A stretch of 33,794 bases of DNA from the NCBI GenBank assembly GCA_029975965.1, contig JARKOV010000181.1, forward strand, positions 1 through 33,794. The letters are read 5' to 3'. Positions 24,244-32,694 of this stretch are shown one piece after another. Source of the DNA: Anaerolinea sp. Lineage in GTDB: Bacteria > Chloroflexota > Anaerolineae > Anaerolineales > Anaerolineaceae. The notes beneath the pieces were generated by a model. That model searched no databases, was not told the DNA's origin, and saw only the letters and a list, made by a program, of their open reading frames with translations. A program made the translations under genes and the position numbers. Position 1 is the first letter of the stretch, and every line of letters begins with the position of its first letter.

Positions 24244-25491
24244 ATGATTGAGCCAAATTCACCAGGCGGGCCATTTGACCTGCTCTTGAAAGGCGGCTGG
24301 GTGATCGACCTCGCCAACGCGATTGACGGCCCGATGGACGTGGCGATTCGGGCGGGTAGAATCGCGCGGGTCGCCGGCGGATTGGATCCGGCATCCGCCG
24401 CGCAATGCGTGGACGTCTCGGGCCTGTACGTCACGCCCGGCATCCTCGACATCCACACCCACGTCTACCCGTTCCGCCCGCGCGCGAAGAGCGAGGTGGA
24501 GAGCGTCAACGCCGACGCGCACCTGCTGGCTTCGGGGGTGACGACCACGGTGGACGTCGGCACCGCCGGATGGCAGGACTTCATGGATTTCAAAGAGCAC
24601 TTTATCGACCGCAGCAAGGTGCGCATCCTGGCGATGGTCAACATCGCCCGCGGCGGGATGGTCGAAGCCGAGTCGGAGCAGCGCATGGCCGACATGGACC
24701 CGCGCCTGGCGGCGGATGTGGCTCTGGCTTTCCCGCAGGTGGTGGTGGGGATCAAGACGGCGCACTACTGGACCAAAGACCCCTGGGACGCCGAGCACCT
24801 GCCCTGGGCGTCCGTCGAAAGGGCGGTGGAGGCCGGCGAGCGCTGCGGCAAACCGGTGATGGTCGACTTCTGGCCGCGCCCGCCCGAGCGACCCTACCCA
24901 CAGTTGATCCTGGAAAAACTGCGCCCGGGCGATATTCACACCCACGTCTTTGCGCAGCAGTTCCCGATCATCAACGAACAGGGACGGGTCAACGACTTTC
25001 TGTTCGCCGCCCGCCGGCGCGGAGTGATCTTCGACCTGGGACACGGCGCGGCCAGCTTCTGGTTCCGCAATGCCGTGCGCGCCTTCCGCGATGGATTTCC
25101 ACCAGACACCATCTCGACCGACCTGCACATGGCCAACATCAACGGGCCGGTGCTCAGCATGCAGCAGACCATGTCCAAGTTCCTGGCGATGGGCATGCCC
25201 CTGGCCGAGGTGATCCGGCGCTCGACGGTCGCGCCGGCGCAGGTGATCGGTCGCCCCGAGCTGGGCACGCTCAGCCCCGGCGCTGAAGCCGACGTGGCGG
25301 TGTTCCGCAAGCTGGAGGGGACGTTCAGCTATGCCGACTGCGGTCGGGCGCGCCTGACCGGCAGCGGCAGGCTGGAGTGCGTGCTGACCCTGCGCGCCGG
25401 GCAGGTTGTCTTTGACCCCGCCGGGTACAGCATGCCCGAATGGGAGCAAGCCCCCGCCCCCTATTGGGTCAACCCGGCGCTGCAAGCCTGA
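24244..25491 (+). CDS. Amidohydrolase/deacetylase family metallohydrolase
   Basis: A 415-residue amidohydrolase-superfamily enzyme of the EF_0837/AHA_3915 type. Metal-site features are DIHTHVY (His71, His73), the bridging Lys171 candidate in GIKTAHYW, GDIHTHVF (His232/His234) and STDLH (Asp293). The position that usually has His (near residue 208) reads MVDFW, so a ligand may be altered. The family is commonly found beside SelA-like PLP enzymes, as here, and probably removes an acyl or amide group. The ATG at 24244 follows GGAGG; the longer frame start at 24202 is not preferred. The PLP enzyme begins 17 bases after the stop. Confidence 0.85.
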   Translation: MIEPNSPGGPFDLLLKGGWVIDLANAIDGPMDVAIRAGRIARVAGGLDPASAAQCVDVSGLYVTPGILDIHTHVYPFRPRAKSEVESVNADAHLLASGVTTTVDVGTAGWQDFMDFKEHFIDRSKVRILAMVNIARGGMVEAESEQRMADMDPRLAADVALAFPQVVVGIKTAHYWTKDPWDAEHLPWASVERAVEAGERCGKPVMVDFWPRPPERPYPQLILEKLRPGDIHTHVFAQQFPIINEQGRVNDFLFAARRRGVIFDLGHGAASFWFRNAVRAFRDGFPPDTISTDLHMANINGPVLSMQQTMSKFLAMGMPLAEVIRRSTVAPAQVIGRPELGTLSPGAEADVAVFRKLEGTFSYADCGRARLTGSGRLECVLTLRAGQVVFDPAGYSMPEWEQAPAPYWVNPALQA

Positions 25492-25508
25492 GCGCAAAGG
25501 AGGCGCGG

Positions 25509-26621
25509 ATGGACATTTACGACGACCTGGGCGTGCGCAAGATCATCAACGGCAACGCCACGCTGACCGCGCTGGGCGGCTCGCTCATGCCGCCGGTCGC
25601 CCTGGAGGCGATGGCGGAAGCATCGCGTCATTTTGTCGATATCGACGAGCTGCAGGCGAAAGCCGGGCAGCGCATCGCCGAGTGGACGCACAACGAGGCG
25701 GCCTACGTCTCGTGTGGGGCGGCGGCGGGACTGGCTTTGAGCACCGCAGCCTGCATCGCCGGGTTGGACGCCGAGAAGCGCGAGCGCCTGCCTTTTTCCG
25801 ACGGGATGCGCAACGAGATCATCATCCACCGCCGTGGCAAGGTGGGCTACGATTTTGCCATCCGCCAGGCGGGCGGGCGGCTGGTGGAGGTCGGCGACGA
25901 GCAGGGCGCCAGCGTGCACGAGTTCCGCCACGCCTTCAACGAGCGCACCGCGGCGGTTTTCGTCTTCTACAAGAACCTGCTGATGGACGGGCAGGTGCCG
26001 CTTGAGACGCAGATCGAGATCGCTCACGCGCATGGCGTTCCGCTGGTGGTGGACGCTGCGGCGCAAATCCCGCCGGTCGAGAACCTGTGGTATTTCACCC
26101 ACCTAGGGGCGGACCTGGCGCTGTTCAGCGGGGGCAAGGGCTTGTGCGGCCCGCAGAGCAGCGGGCTGGTGCTCGGGCGCAAAGACCTGGTCGAAGCGGT
26201 GGCTTTCCACGCCTGCCCGCGCCCGTTCATCGGGCGGCCGATGAAGGCCGGTAAAGAAGAGATCGCCGGGTTGCTGGCGGCGCTGCGTTGGTATCTTGAC
26301 CTCGACCACACGGCGCTGATGCAATCCTACGAGGCGATGGTCGAGCGGGTGATTGACGCCTTCGCGCACTACCCGGAGGTCACCGCGCGGCGCAGCTTTC
26401 CGAGCGAAGCCGGACAACCGATGCCCCGCGCCGAACTGGTGTTCGATCCGGCCGGGTTGGGAATCACCCGTGACGAGCTGCTGGCGCAACTGCGCGAAGG
26501 CCAGCCGGCCATTTCGCTCGCGCCATCCGGCGAGAGCGGGGTGTTCGTCAACCCCCAGACGCTCCGCCCCGGCGAGGAAATGGTCATCGTGCGGAGGGTC
26601 AAGGAGCTGCTCAAGGGATGA
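25509..26621 (+). CDS. SelA/DgaE-like PLP-dependent lyase
   Basis: A 370-residue fold-type I PLP enzyme related to L-seryl-tRNA selenium transferase and D-glucosaminate-6-phosphate ammonia-lyase. It starts DLGVRKIINGNATLTALGGS, with the cofactor Lys210 in ALFSGGKGLCGPQSSG and Asp182 in LVVDAAAQIP. Non-selenium members eliminate ammonia from beta-amino-alpha-hydroxy acids, which fits an amino-sugar-acid route with the upstream deacetylase. No selA-specific N-terminal domain and no tRNA-Sec are seen. AAAGGAGG precedes the ATG at 25509. The exact substrate is inference. Confidence 0.85.
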   Translation: MDIYDDLGVRKIINGNATLTALGGSLMPPVALEAMAEASRHFVDIDELQAKAGQRIAEWTHNEAAYVSCGAAAGLALSTAACIAGLDAEKRERLPFSDGMRNEIIIHRRGKVGYDFAIRQAGGRLVEVGDEQGASVHEFRHAFNERTAAVFVFYKNLLMDGQVPLETQIEIAHAHGVPLVVDAAAQIPPVENLWYFTHLGADLALFSGGKGLCGPQSSGLVLGRKDLVEAVAFHACPRPFIGRPMKAGKEEIAGLLAALRWYLDLDHTALMQSYEAMVERVIDAFAHYPEVTARRSFPSEAGQPMPRAELVFDPAGLGITRDELLAQLREGQPAISLAPSGESGVFVNPQTLRPGEEMVIVRRVKELLKG

Positions 26622-26989
26622 AAGCGCAGCTCCAGTCCGTCCACCCGGTCATCATGGTGCGCGACGTTCCTACTGCGGTGCGATTTTATGAATACCTGGG
26701 TTTCCGGTTGGCGTTCGTCGATTCGCCCGAGGAGCCGAGGTATGCGGCGGTGCGCCGCGATGCAGTCGAGCTTCACCTGCAATGGCACGATGAGGCAGAA
26801 TGGGAGTCCCCGAACGACCGTCCAACCTACCGCTTTGTGGTGGACGACGTGGAAGGCCTGTTCGAGGAATTCCGGGCGGCGGGTCTTTTAGCGGTGATAA
26901 CAGCCATGCGCGACACACCCTGGGGCACGCGCGAGTTTCACCTGCGCGACCTGGACGGTAACGGCTTGCAATTCTATCGCGACCTGTGA
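26618..26989 (+). CDS. VOC family protein (glyoxalase/bleomycin-resistance fold)
   Basis: A 123-residue single VOC protein. VHPVIMVRDVPTAVRFYEYLGF is the typical first motif, followed by VELHLQWHDE, YRFVVDDVEGLFEEFRA and the C-terminal TREFHLRDLDGNGLQFY. The metal-ligand pattern includes the N-terminal His and the Glu/His of the strands. Its ATG overlaps the PLP enzyme stop. Possible roles are an isomerase or lyase on the pathway's product, or a detoxifying function. It ends the plus-strand operon. Confidence 0.85.
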   Translation: MKAQLQSVHPVIMVRDVPTAVRFYEYLGFRLAFVDSPEEPRYAAVRRDAVELHLQWHDEAEWESPNDRPTYRFVVDDVEGLFEEFRAAGLLAVITAMRDTPWGTREFHLRDLDGNGLQFYRDL

Positions 26990-27011
26990 TCGCCTCGGTT
27001 TCCGTCTGGCT

Positions 27012-27182
27012 TTAACGGAGCGCCAGGCCTAGATAATACGGCCAGATGACCAACCCGAGCAGGATTTGCCACAGGCCCAGCTTGGCGAAGGCGATGGTGA
27101 ACAGCCAGCCGATGAACCAGATGGTGCCGACGATGCCACCGTTTTCCACCTTGATGACGCGTTCTTTTGGTTCCGATACCAT
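27012..27182 (-). CDS. Small membrane protein, 56 aa
   Basis: A 56-codon frame with AAGGAGG upstream of the ATG at 27182. The product begins VSEPKERVIKVENGG, has a hydrophobic stretch IVGTIWFIGWLFTIAFAKLG, a second hydrophobic stretch LWQILLGLVIWPYYLG, and ends LALR. It reads as a two-helix membrane hairpin. It is convergent with the VOC gene (23 bases apart). A 64-codon frame on the same strand in another frame starts slightly further upstream, but its product is Ser/Arg-rich and not credible. Function unknown. Confidence 0.7.
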   Translation of the reverse strand: MVSEPKERVIKVENGGIVGTIWFIGWLFTIAFAKLGLWQILLGLVIWPYYLGLALR

Positions 27183-27359
27183 CTCATTCTCCTCCTTGAT
27201 AGCCGATTTGATCGAACATACACCTTAATATACGAACGCTGGATGGGCGGGTTGCAGTTGGAATCCGCCTGTACGATGGTGGCCTAATTAATAATTCCGA
27301 TGTTCCCAGATCCATGTACAATACGATTGTCGGCGCGAGTCTTCCACAGGAGGCCGGGT

Positions 27360-28898
27360 ATGCCCACGGATGAAGTGCGGATTGCGGGGCGGTTCGAGTT
27401 GGGTTCTTTAATTGGCGGCGGCACGGCTGGCAGCGTGTACCGCGCCCTCGACACCGTCACCGGCGAAACCGTGGCGGTCAAGGTGCTCCAGCCGGAGGTG
27501 CTGGCCGACTCGGCCGAGTTGCTCGAACGCTTCCAGCGCGAAGGGGAAGCGCTGCGCCGCTTGAATCATCCCAACATCGTTAAAGTGCTGATGAGCGTGG
27601 AAGAAGCCGGGCGGTATTACCTGGTGATGGAGTATGTCGCCGGTGGATCGCTGGCCGACCTGCTGCGCCGAGAGCACAAACTCCCTGTGGAGCGCGTGGT
27701 GTCAATCGGTCTGGAGCTGTCTGACGCGCTCTCGCGCGCGCATCACCTGCACATCCTCCATCGGGATATCAAACCGGCCAATATCCTGCTCAGCGAAGAC
27801 GGCTCGCCACGCCTGTCCGATTTTGGCCTGGCGCGCCTGGGCGGGCTGTCTGGCCTGACCAACGCCGGGTCGCTGCTCGGCACGCCCTATTACCTCAGCC
27901 CGGAAGCCTGTTACGGTCAGGAGGTGGACGAGCGCACCGATCTCTGGGCCTTTGGAGTGGTGATGTTCGAGATGCTGTCCGGGCAGCGACCCTTCCGCGG
28001 CGAGACGCCTTTCGAGGTGATCTACGCGATCAAGAACCAGGGGCTGCCCGACCTGGCGCGCTACCGTGAGGATCTCCCGCCCGCGCTGGTCGGGCTGGTG
28101 CGCAAGATGCTCAAGAAGGACCGCGCGGCGCGCATCTCCAGCGCGCGCCAGGTGGGCGCGGAGCTGGAGCAGATCCAACATGCGCCCGCCGTCCAGGTCG
28201 TTGCGGACGCGGTCGAGTCCAAAGCGGCGGAGCCGCCGGAAAAGATCCGCGTCCTGATCGTCGACGATCACGCCGTGGTGCGCCAGGGATTGCGCACCTT
28301 CATCGACCTGCAAGACGATCTGACCGTGGTGGGTGAGGGCAGCGACGGCGCTGAAGGGGTGGCGTTGGCCGCTGAGCTTCAGCCCGACGTGGTTCTGCTC
28401 GACCTGGTGATGCCCCGGCTGGATGGGGTGGAGGCGACCCGGCTGATCTTGCAGCGATCCCCGCACTCGCACGTGATCATCCTGACCAGCTTCGGCGAGG
28501 ACAACCAGGTGTTCCCGGCCATCCGCAACGGGGCCCAGGGCTACCTGTTGAAAGATATTCACCCCAACGACCTGGTCAAAGCGGTGCGCGAGGCCAACCA
28601 GGGCAAGGTGCAGCTTCACCCGGATATCGCCAAAAAATTGATGAGCGCCGTGGCAACCGCACCGGCGGAGGGGAGCGAGCCGGCGACCGCTGCGATGGAC
28701 GCGCGCATCCTGCTCACCGAGCGCGAGCTGGAGGTGGTGCGCCTGATCGCCCAGGGATTGACCAACCGCGATATCGCCGGGCAGATGGTGATCAGTGAAA
28801 AGACGGTCAAGACGCACGTCAGCAACATCCTCAGCAAATTGGGCCTGGAAGACCGCACACAGGCGGCGATCTGGGCGTTGAAAAACGGCCTGGCTTAA
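27360..28898 (+). CDS. Ser/Thr kinase fused to a NarL-type response regulator
   Basis: A 512-residue fusion of three parts. Residues 10-270 are a Hanks-type kinase: glycine loop about 18-25, Lys41 in VAVKVL, HRDIKPANIL (Asp136, Asn141), SDFGLA (Asp154) and the APE-like LSPE. Residues about 295-412 are a receiver: Asp302-303, phospho-acceptor Asp348 in VVLLDLVMP, Thr376 and Lys398. Residues about 450-510 are a LuxR/GerE HTH (LTERELEVVRLIAQGL, then ISEKTVKTHVSNIL). No transmembrane helix. The ATG at 27360 follows AGGAGG, whereas the frame opens earlier at 27300. The HTH may be controlled both by phosphotransfer from the following histidine kinase and by Ser/Thr phosphorylation. Confidence 0.9.
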   Translation: MPTDEVRIAGRFELGSLIGGGTAGSVYRALDTVTGETVAVKVLQPEVLADSAELLERFQREGEALRRLNHPNIVKVLMSVEEAGRYYLVMEYVAGGSLADLLRREHKLPVERVVSIGLELSDALSRAHHLHILHRDIKPANILLSEDGSPRLSDFGLARLGGLSGLTNAGSLLGTPYYLSPEACYGQEVDERTDLWAFGVVMFEMLSGQRPFRGETPFEVIYAIKNQGLPDLARYREDLPPALVGLVRKMLKKDRAARISSARQVGAELEQIQHAPAVQVVADAVESKAAEPPEKIRVLIVDDHAVVRQGLRTFIDLQDDLTVVGEGSDGAEGVALAAELQPDVVLLDLVMPRLDGVEATRLILQRSPHSHVIILTSFGEDNQVFPAIRNGAQGYLLKDIHPNDLVKAVREANQGKVQLHPDIAKKLMSAVATAPAEGSEPATAAMDARILLTERELEVVRLIAQGLTNRDIAGQMVISEKTVKTHVSNILSKLGLEDRTQAAIWALKNGLA

Positions 28899-28910
28899 CC
28901 TTCACCCGCT

Positions 28911-30065
28911 ATGCTCGCCCGCTACCTGAGCAGTTACCTGATCTTCCTCGCCACCTTCATCCGGGCGGTGGCCTTCTCGGTCGACCAACCCCCGGAAGGG
29001 CCGCTGCTTCCACTCCTGATCGCTTATGGGGTCGTCCTGGGCGCCGAGTCGCTGCTTTCCCGGCGCGTCCACCGCTTCCTGTGGGTCTACCTGTTCCTGC
29101 AAGCCGGGCTGGTGGTGGCGATGCTGGTCATCCCGCCCCACTTCGATTTTCTCCCCGCCCTGTTCTTTCCGTTGTGCATTCGCGCCGTGCTCGGCTACGG
29201 CTGGCGGATGGGCCTGGTGTGGATCGGCGGGCTATCGCTGGCGATGGCGGTTCCGGTGATGCAGAATTGGAACTGGAAAACCGCGGGGGCGGTGACGGTG
29301 ATCCTCTTTTCGGGGACCAACCTGCTCACCGGCTGGATTGCCCGCCTGATCCGGCAGGAAGAGCATGCGCGCCTGGAAAATCAGCGCCTGCTCGCCGAGC
29401 TGCAGGCCACCCACCGCCGGCTCCAGGACGCCTCGGCTCAAATTGAGGAGCATGCGGTGTCCCAGGCGCGCGCGAAGATGGCTCAAGAACTGCACGATTC
29501 GGTCACCCAGACGATTTTCACCATGAACCTGACCGTGCAGGCTGCCGCCCTGCTGGCTGGCAAAGGCGATGCGCGTTTCGGCGAGCAGATCGACCGGCTG
29601 CAGGAGCTCGCCCGCGGAGCGAACGACGAGATCCAGATGCTGGTCAGCCAGCTTCGCCCGGTTTCGGCGGTGGAGGGCGGGTTGACCACGGGGCTGCGGC
29701 GCCTGGCCGCCGAGCGCGAGTCACGCGACGGCCTGCACATCGACCTGGAGCTGGCGGGCGACCGCGCGCTGCCCGAGCCGGTAGCGCTGGGGCTTTACCG
29801 CATCGCCCAAGAGGCATTAAATAACGTCAGCAAGCACGCCGGCACAAGCCAGGTCACACTGCGCTTGCACCTGGATCGTTCGCCCGCCTTTCTAGAAGTG
29901 GAAGACCACGGCAGGGGCTTTGAAAGCGGCCGCACAGACCGCTCGGCCGGCCAGTTGGGCTTGGACGGGATGGCTGCCCGCGCCGCGGAGCTGGGCTGGC
30001 GACTCGCCATCCAGTCTCAGCCGGGGCGCGGCACGCTGGTGCGGGTGGAGGAGGCGAGCGCATGA
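28911..30065 (+). CDS. NarL-type sensor histidine kinase (HisKA_3, HATPase)
   Basis: A 384-residue membrane kinase. About five hydrophobic helices (residues 5-145) are followed by a short coiled-coil (about 148-185), a HisKA_3 box with His195 in MAQELHDSVTQ, and a complete ATPase domain: the N box at QEALNNVSKH, then VEDHGRGF and QLGLDGM. It begins 12 bases after the kinase-regulator fusion, with no clear ribosome-binding site, so translation is probably coupled. The likely target is the receiver of the preceding fusion or the lone receiver downstream. The stop overlaps the start of the next gene (ATGA at 30062). Confidence 0.9.
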   Translation: MLARYLSSYLIFLATFIRAVAFSVDQPPEGPLLPLLIAYGVVLGAESLLSRRVHRFLWVYLFLQAGLVVAMLVIPPHFDFLPALFFPLCIRAVLGYGWRMGLVWIGGLSLAMAVPVMQNWNWKTAGAVTVILFSGTNLLTGWIARLIRQEEHARLENQRLLAELQATHRRLQDASAQIEEHAVSQARAKMAQELHDSVTQTIFTMNLTVQAAALLAGKGDARFGEQIDRLQELARGANDEIQMLVSQLRPVSAVEGGLTTGLRRLAAERESRDGLHIDLELAGDRALPEPVALGLYRIAQEALNNVSKHAGTSQVTLRLHLDRSPAFLEVEDHGRGFESGRTDRSAGQLGLDGMAARAAELGWRLAIQSQPGRGTLVRVEEASA

Positions 30066-30874
30066 CCACACCGGCGTCTTCGGCCACCCAACCCGGCTAC
30101 CGCATCACCCGCATCCTGGGTTACCTGATCTTCTTTGCCGCCGCTTCGCGCAAGCTGATTTTTCTTTCTGGCACCACGCGGATGGAGCAGGCTCTCTGGC
30201 TGCTGGCGGCTTACCTGGTTCTGTTCGCCACGCAGCCCTGGCTTTCGCGGCGCTTTCCGCGCTACCACCACGTTTACCTGGCCATCAGCTACCTGGTCGT
30301 CCTGGCGCTCGGCCGGTTGTGGCCTTACGAAGACACCTGGGCGCTGTTGTTCTTCCCACTGCTCGTGCAAATCTGGCGCTGGTATTCCAGCAGGTTGCGC
30401 ATCCTGATCGGGTTCATCATCACCCTGACCATGTTCGCCAGCCTGATGTTGTCCTTCGATTGGTGGATCGGGTTGGGCTACAGCATGTTCATGTTTGCGG
30501 TGGGCTACCTGATCATCGCTGCCGTCACGACCTATCTCCAGGTGGAACGGGAGCGCCAGGAAAGCGAGCGCCTGCTGGCAGAGTTGCGCGCCGCCCACGA
30601 GCGCCTGCAGGAGTACAACCGCCAGATCGAGGAAATTGCCGCCGACCAGGAGCGCAACCGCATGACGCGCGAGCTGCACGACGCGGTCAGCCAGTTGATC
30701 TTCAGCATCTCGCTCTTGGCCCAATCTACCCGGCTGATCGGTGAAAAGAACCCGGCGGTGCTCACCGCCCACCTGGGGCAACTGCAGGAGCTCACCGGGC
30801 AGGCGTTGAGTCAGATGCGCGCTTTGATCAGCCAGTGGCGCCCGGCAGCGCCTTCAAATCCCGAATCGATGTGA
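30062..30874 (+). CDS. Membrane HisKA_3 protein lacking the ATPase domain
   Basis: A 270-residue homologue of the preceding kinase: about five hydrophobic helices (20-155), a coiled-coil (about 158-195) and a HisKA_3 box with His206 in MTRELHDAVSQLIF. It ends soon after the dimerisation helix (ISQWRPAAPSNPESM). There is no N box, G box or HATPase region in this frame, and no remnant in the following 164 bases. Either it is a phospho-acceptor that forms a mixed dimer with the complete kinase and is phosphorylated in trans, or it is a truncated remnant. The intact frame, coupling by ATGA and matching residues favour a working protein. Confidence 0.85.
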   Translation: MTTPASSATQPGYRITRILGYLIFFAAASRKLIFLSGTTRMEQALWLLAAYLVLFATQPWLSRRFPRYHHVYLAISYLVVLALGRLWPYEDTWALLFFPLLVQIWRWYSSRLRILIGFIITLTMFASLMLSFDWWIGLGYSMFMFAVGYLIIAAVTTYLQVERERQESERLLAELRAAHERLQEYNRQIEEIAADQERNRMTRELHDAVSQLIFSISLLAQSTRLIGEKNPAVLTAHLGQLQELTGQALSQMRALISQWRPAAPSNPESM

Positions 30875-30951
30875 CTGTTCTGGTTATTGAGAGATAACCC
30901 TCAGAACCTTACCCCTCGTCGCTGCGTAGTTACGATTGGGTTGAGAAAAGA

Positions 30952-30973
30952 TCGGTCTGCAGATGTAGACCGA
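30952..30973. promoter_or_regulatory. Inverted repeat upstream of the lone receiver gene
   Basis: TCGGTCT (30952-30958) and AGACCGA (30967-30973) are exact complements around an eight-base spacer. The repeat overlaps a weak TTGAGA-N17-TGTAGA promoter-like pair (30941-30969). A second repeat, GGTTAT/ATAACC, lies at 30882-30899. The 164-base gap is the largest in the signalling cluster, so the receiver gene may have its own control. Confidence 0.3.
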
Positions 30974-31038
30974 AATCCATCTTGCGCCGGATGCTTTCGC
31001 CTTAGCGCTGCTGTATGCTATGAGCGAAAGGGCACAGG

Positions 31039-31437
31039 ATGAAAAGCATGCGGGTGATGATCGTCGACGACGTGAAGCAGGTGAGGGATGGCCTGCGCAC
31101 CGCGCTCCCGCTGGCCGCCGCCGCGCAGGGACTGCAGGTAGAGATCGTGGGCGAGGCTGCCGACGGGCGACAGGCGCTGGAGCTGGCCGCCGCGCTGCGC
31201 CCAGATGTGATCCTGATGGACCTGGAAATGCCGGAAATGGACGGGGTGACCACCGCGCGGCGGATCAAACGGGCCGGCTCGCCGGCGCGCATCCTGGCGC
31301 TCACCGTTCACGACGACCCGGTGACGCGGGGCGAGGTAGCCGAAGCCGGATTGGATGGCTTCATCGTCAAGGGAGTTGCGATCGCTGAGATCGTTCAATC
31401 GTTGGGTCAATTGGGTGAGAAAGAGAGTAGGGAATGA
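31039..31437 (+). CDS. Stand-alone receiver-domain protein
   Basis: A 132-residue CheY-like protein: Asp10-Asp11 in MIVDDVKQV, phospho-acceptor Asp61 in VILMDLEMPEMDGV, Thr89 and Lys111. No output domain is present, so it may relay phosphate or act on a partner. The likely donors are the two histidine-kinase proteins upstream. AAAGG lies seven bases before the ATG at 31039. The stop overlaps the start of the acyltransferase (ATGA at 31434). Confidence 0.9.
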   Translation: MKSMRVMIVDDVKQVRDGLRTALPLAAAAQGLQVEIVGEAADGRQALELAAALRPDVILMDLEMPEMDGVTTARRIKRAGSPARILALTVHDDPVTRGEVAEAGLDGFIVKGVAIAEIVQSLGQLGEKESRE

Positions 31438-32612
31438 ATGCAACAAGCTCGGTTTCACAACGACGGTATGACCTGGACTGGCTGCGCGTGCTGACCATCC
31501 TGGTCGTGTTTTTGTTTCACTCCACGCGGTTTTTCGACCTGTGGGGCTGGCACGTCAAGAACCCTGGGATGTACCAGGGCGTGACCGACTGGAACGACTT
31601 TCTGCTGCGCTGGATGATGCCGATCATCTTCGTCATCTCCGGAGCGAGCATCTACTACGCGCTGAACAAGGGCGGCGCCGGGAAATTCCTCAAGGACAAG
31701 GTCTTGCGCCTGCTGGTGCCGCTGGTGGTGGGCGTGTTCACCCACGCCGCGCTGCAGGTTTACCTCGAGCGCATCAGCCAGGGCCAGTTCCAGGGATCCT
31801 TCTGGCAATTCCTGCCGCACTACTTCGAGGGTCTTTACCCCTTCACGGGCAACTTCGCCTTCGCCGGGATGCACCTGTGGTACCTGATGGCGCTCTTCCT
31901 CTTCTGCGTGATCTTCCTGCCGGTCTTCCTCTGGCTGAAAAAGGGCGGACAGGGCGTACTGCGGCGCATGGGCGACCTGCTGGCGCTCCCCGGTGGGGTT
32001 TTCCTGCTGGTCATCCCCACCGCTCTGCTGGTGATCGTGCTCGATCCGGAGGGCATCGGCTTCCGCGACACGGGCGGCTGGAACCTGCTGGTCTACATCC
32101 TGTACTTCCTGCCGGGCTTTGTGTTGGTCTCGCACGAGAAATTGCAGGCGCGGGTGCAGCAGCAGCGCTGGATTTCGCTGGCGGTGGCGGTGGTGGCCAG
32201 CCTGGCTTACCTCGCCCAGGATGATCCGGCTTTCGGCACGCTCGATTTCGCGCTGGTCTCGGTGCTCTCATGCCTGGCGGGGTGGAGCTGGATTTTCACC
32301 TTCTTCGGCTTCGCCATGAAGCACCTGACCTTCACCAACCCCTTCCTCAAGTACGCCAACGAAGCGGTGCTGCCCTTTTACATCATGCACCAGACCGTGC
32401 TGCTGGTCATCGGCTATTTCGTGGTGCGCTGGGACCTCCCTGCCCTGGCGAAATGGGCGATCATCGCGAGCAGCTCGTTTGTTTTGATCCTGCTGGCCTA
32501 CGAGTTCGTGGTGCGGCGCTTCAACGTGGTGCGCGTGCTGTTCGGGATGAAGTGGCTGCCCCGGCGCGCGGAAAAGCAGGTGGACAGGCACGTCACACAG
32601 CCTGCCGATTGA
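31434..32612 (+). CDS. Acyltransferase-3 family membrane protein
   Basis: A 392-residue integral-membrane O-acyltransferase with about ten hydrophobic helices. The N-terminal RYDLDWLRVLTILVVFLFHSTRFF carries the family's R-x10-H pattern, and ISGASIYYAL and LPFYIMHQTVLL match other conserved positions. The family acylates sugars or other envelope components. It is coupled by ATGA to the receiver gene, so it is probably expressed with the signalling genes and could be their output. Substrate unknown. Confidence 0.85.
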   Translation: MNATSSVSQRRYDLDWLRVLTILVVFLFHSTRFFDLWGWHVKNPGMYQGVTDWNDFLLRWMMPIIFVISGASIYYALNKGGAGKFLKDKVLRLLVPLVVGVFTHAALQVYLERISQGQFQGSFWQFLPHYFEGLYPFTGNFAFAGMHLWYLMALFLFCVIFLPVFLWLKKGGQGVLRRMGDLLALPGGVFLLVIPTALLVIVLDPEGIGFRDTGGWNLLVYILYFLPGFVLVSHEKLQARVQQQRWISLAVAVVASLAYLAQDDPAFGTLDFALVSVLSCLAGWSWIFTFFGFAMKHLTFTNPFLKYANEAVLPFYIMHQTVLLVIGYFVVRWDLPALAKWAIIASSSFVLILLAYEFVVRRFNVVRVLFGMKWLPRRAEKQVDRHVTQPAD

Positions 32613-32694
32613 AACTGGCGAATGTAAACCATGACTCCCCCCGAATTTAATCTTTCATAAGCGCGTTGAGTCGAATAATCCCCACCCCCTTTAA

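Noticed and set aside
27029..27223. 64-codon minus-strand frame
   Set aside because: Ser/Arg-rich product in a different frame from the well-formed 56-aa membrane protein at the same place.
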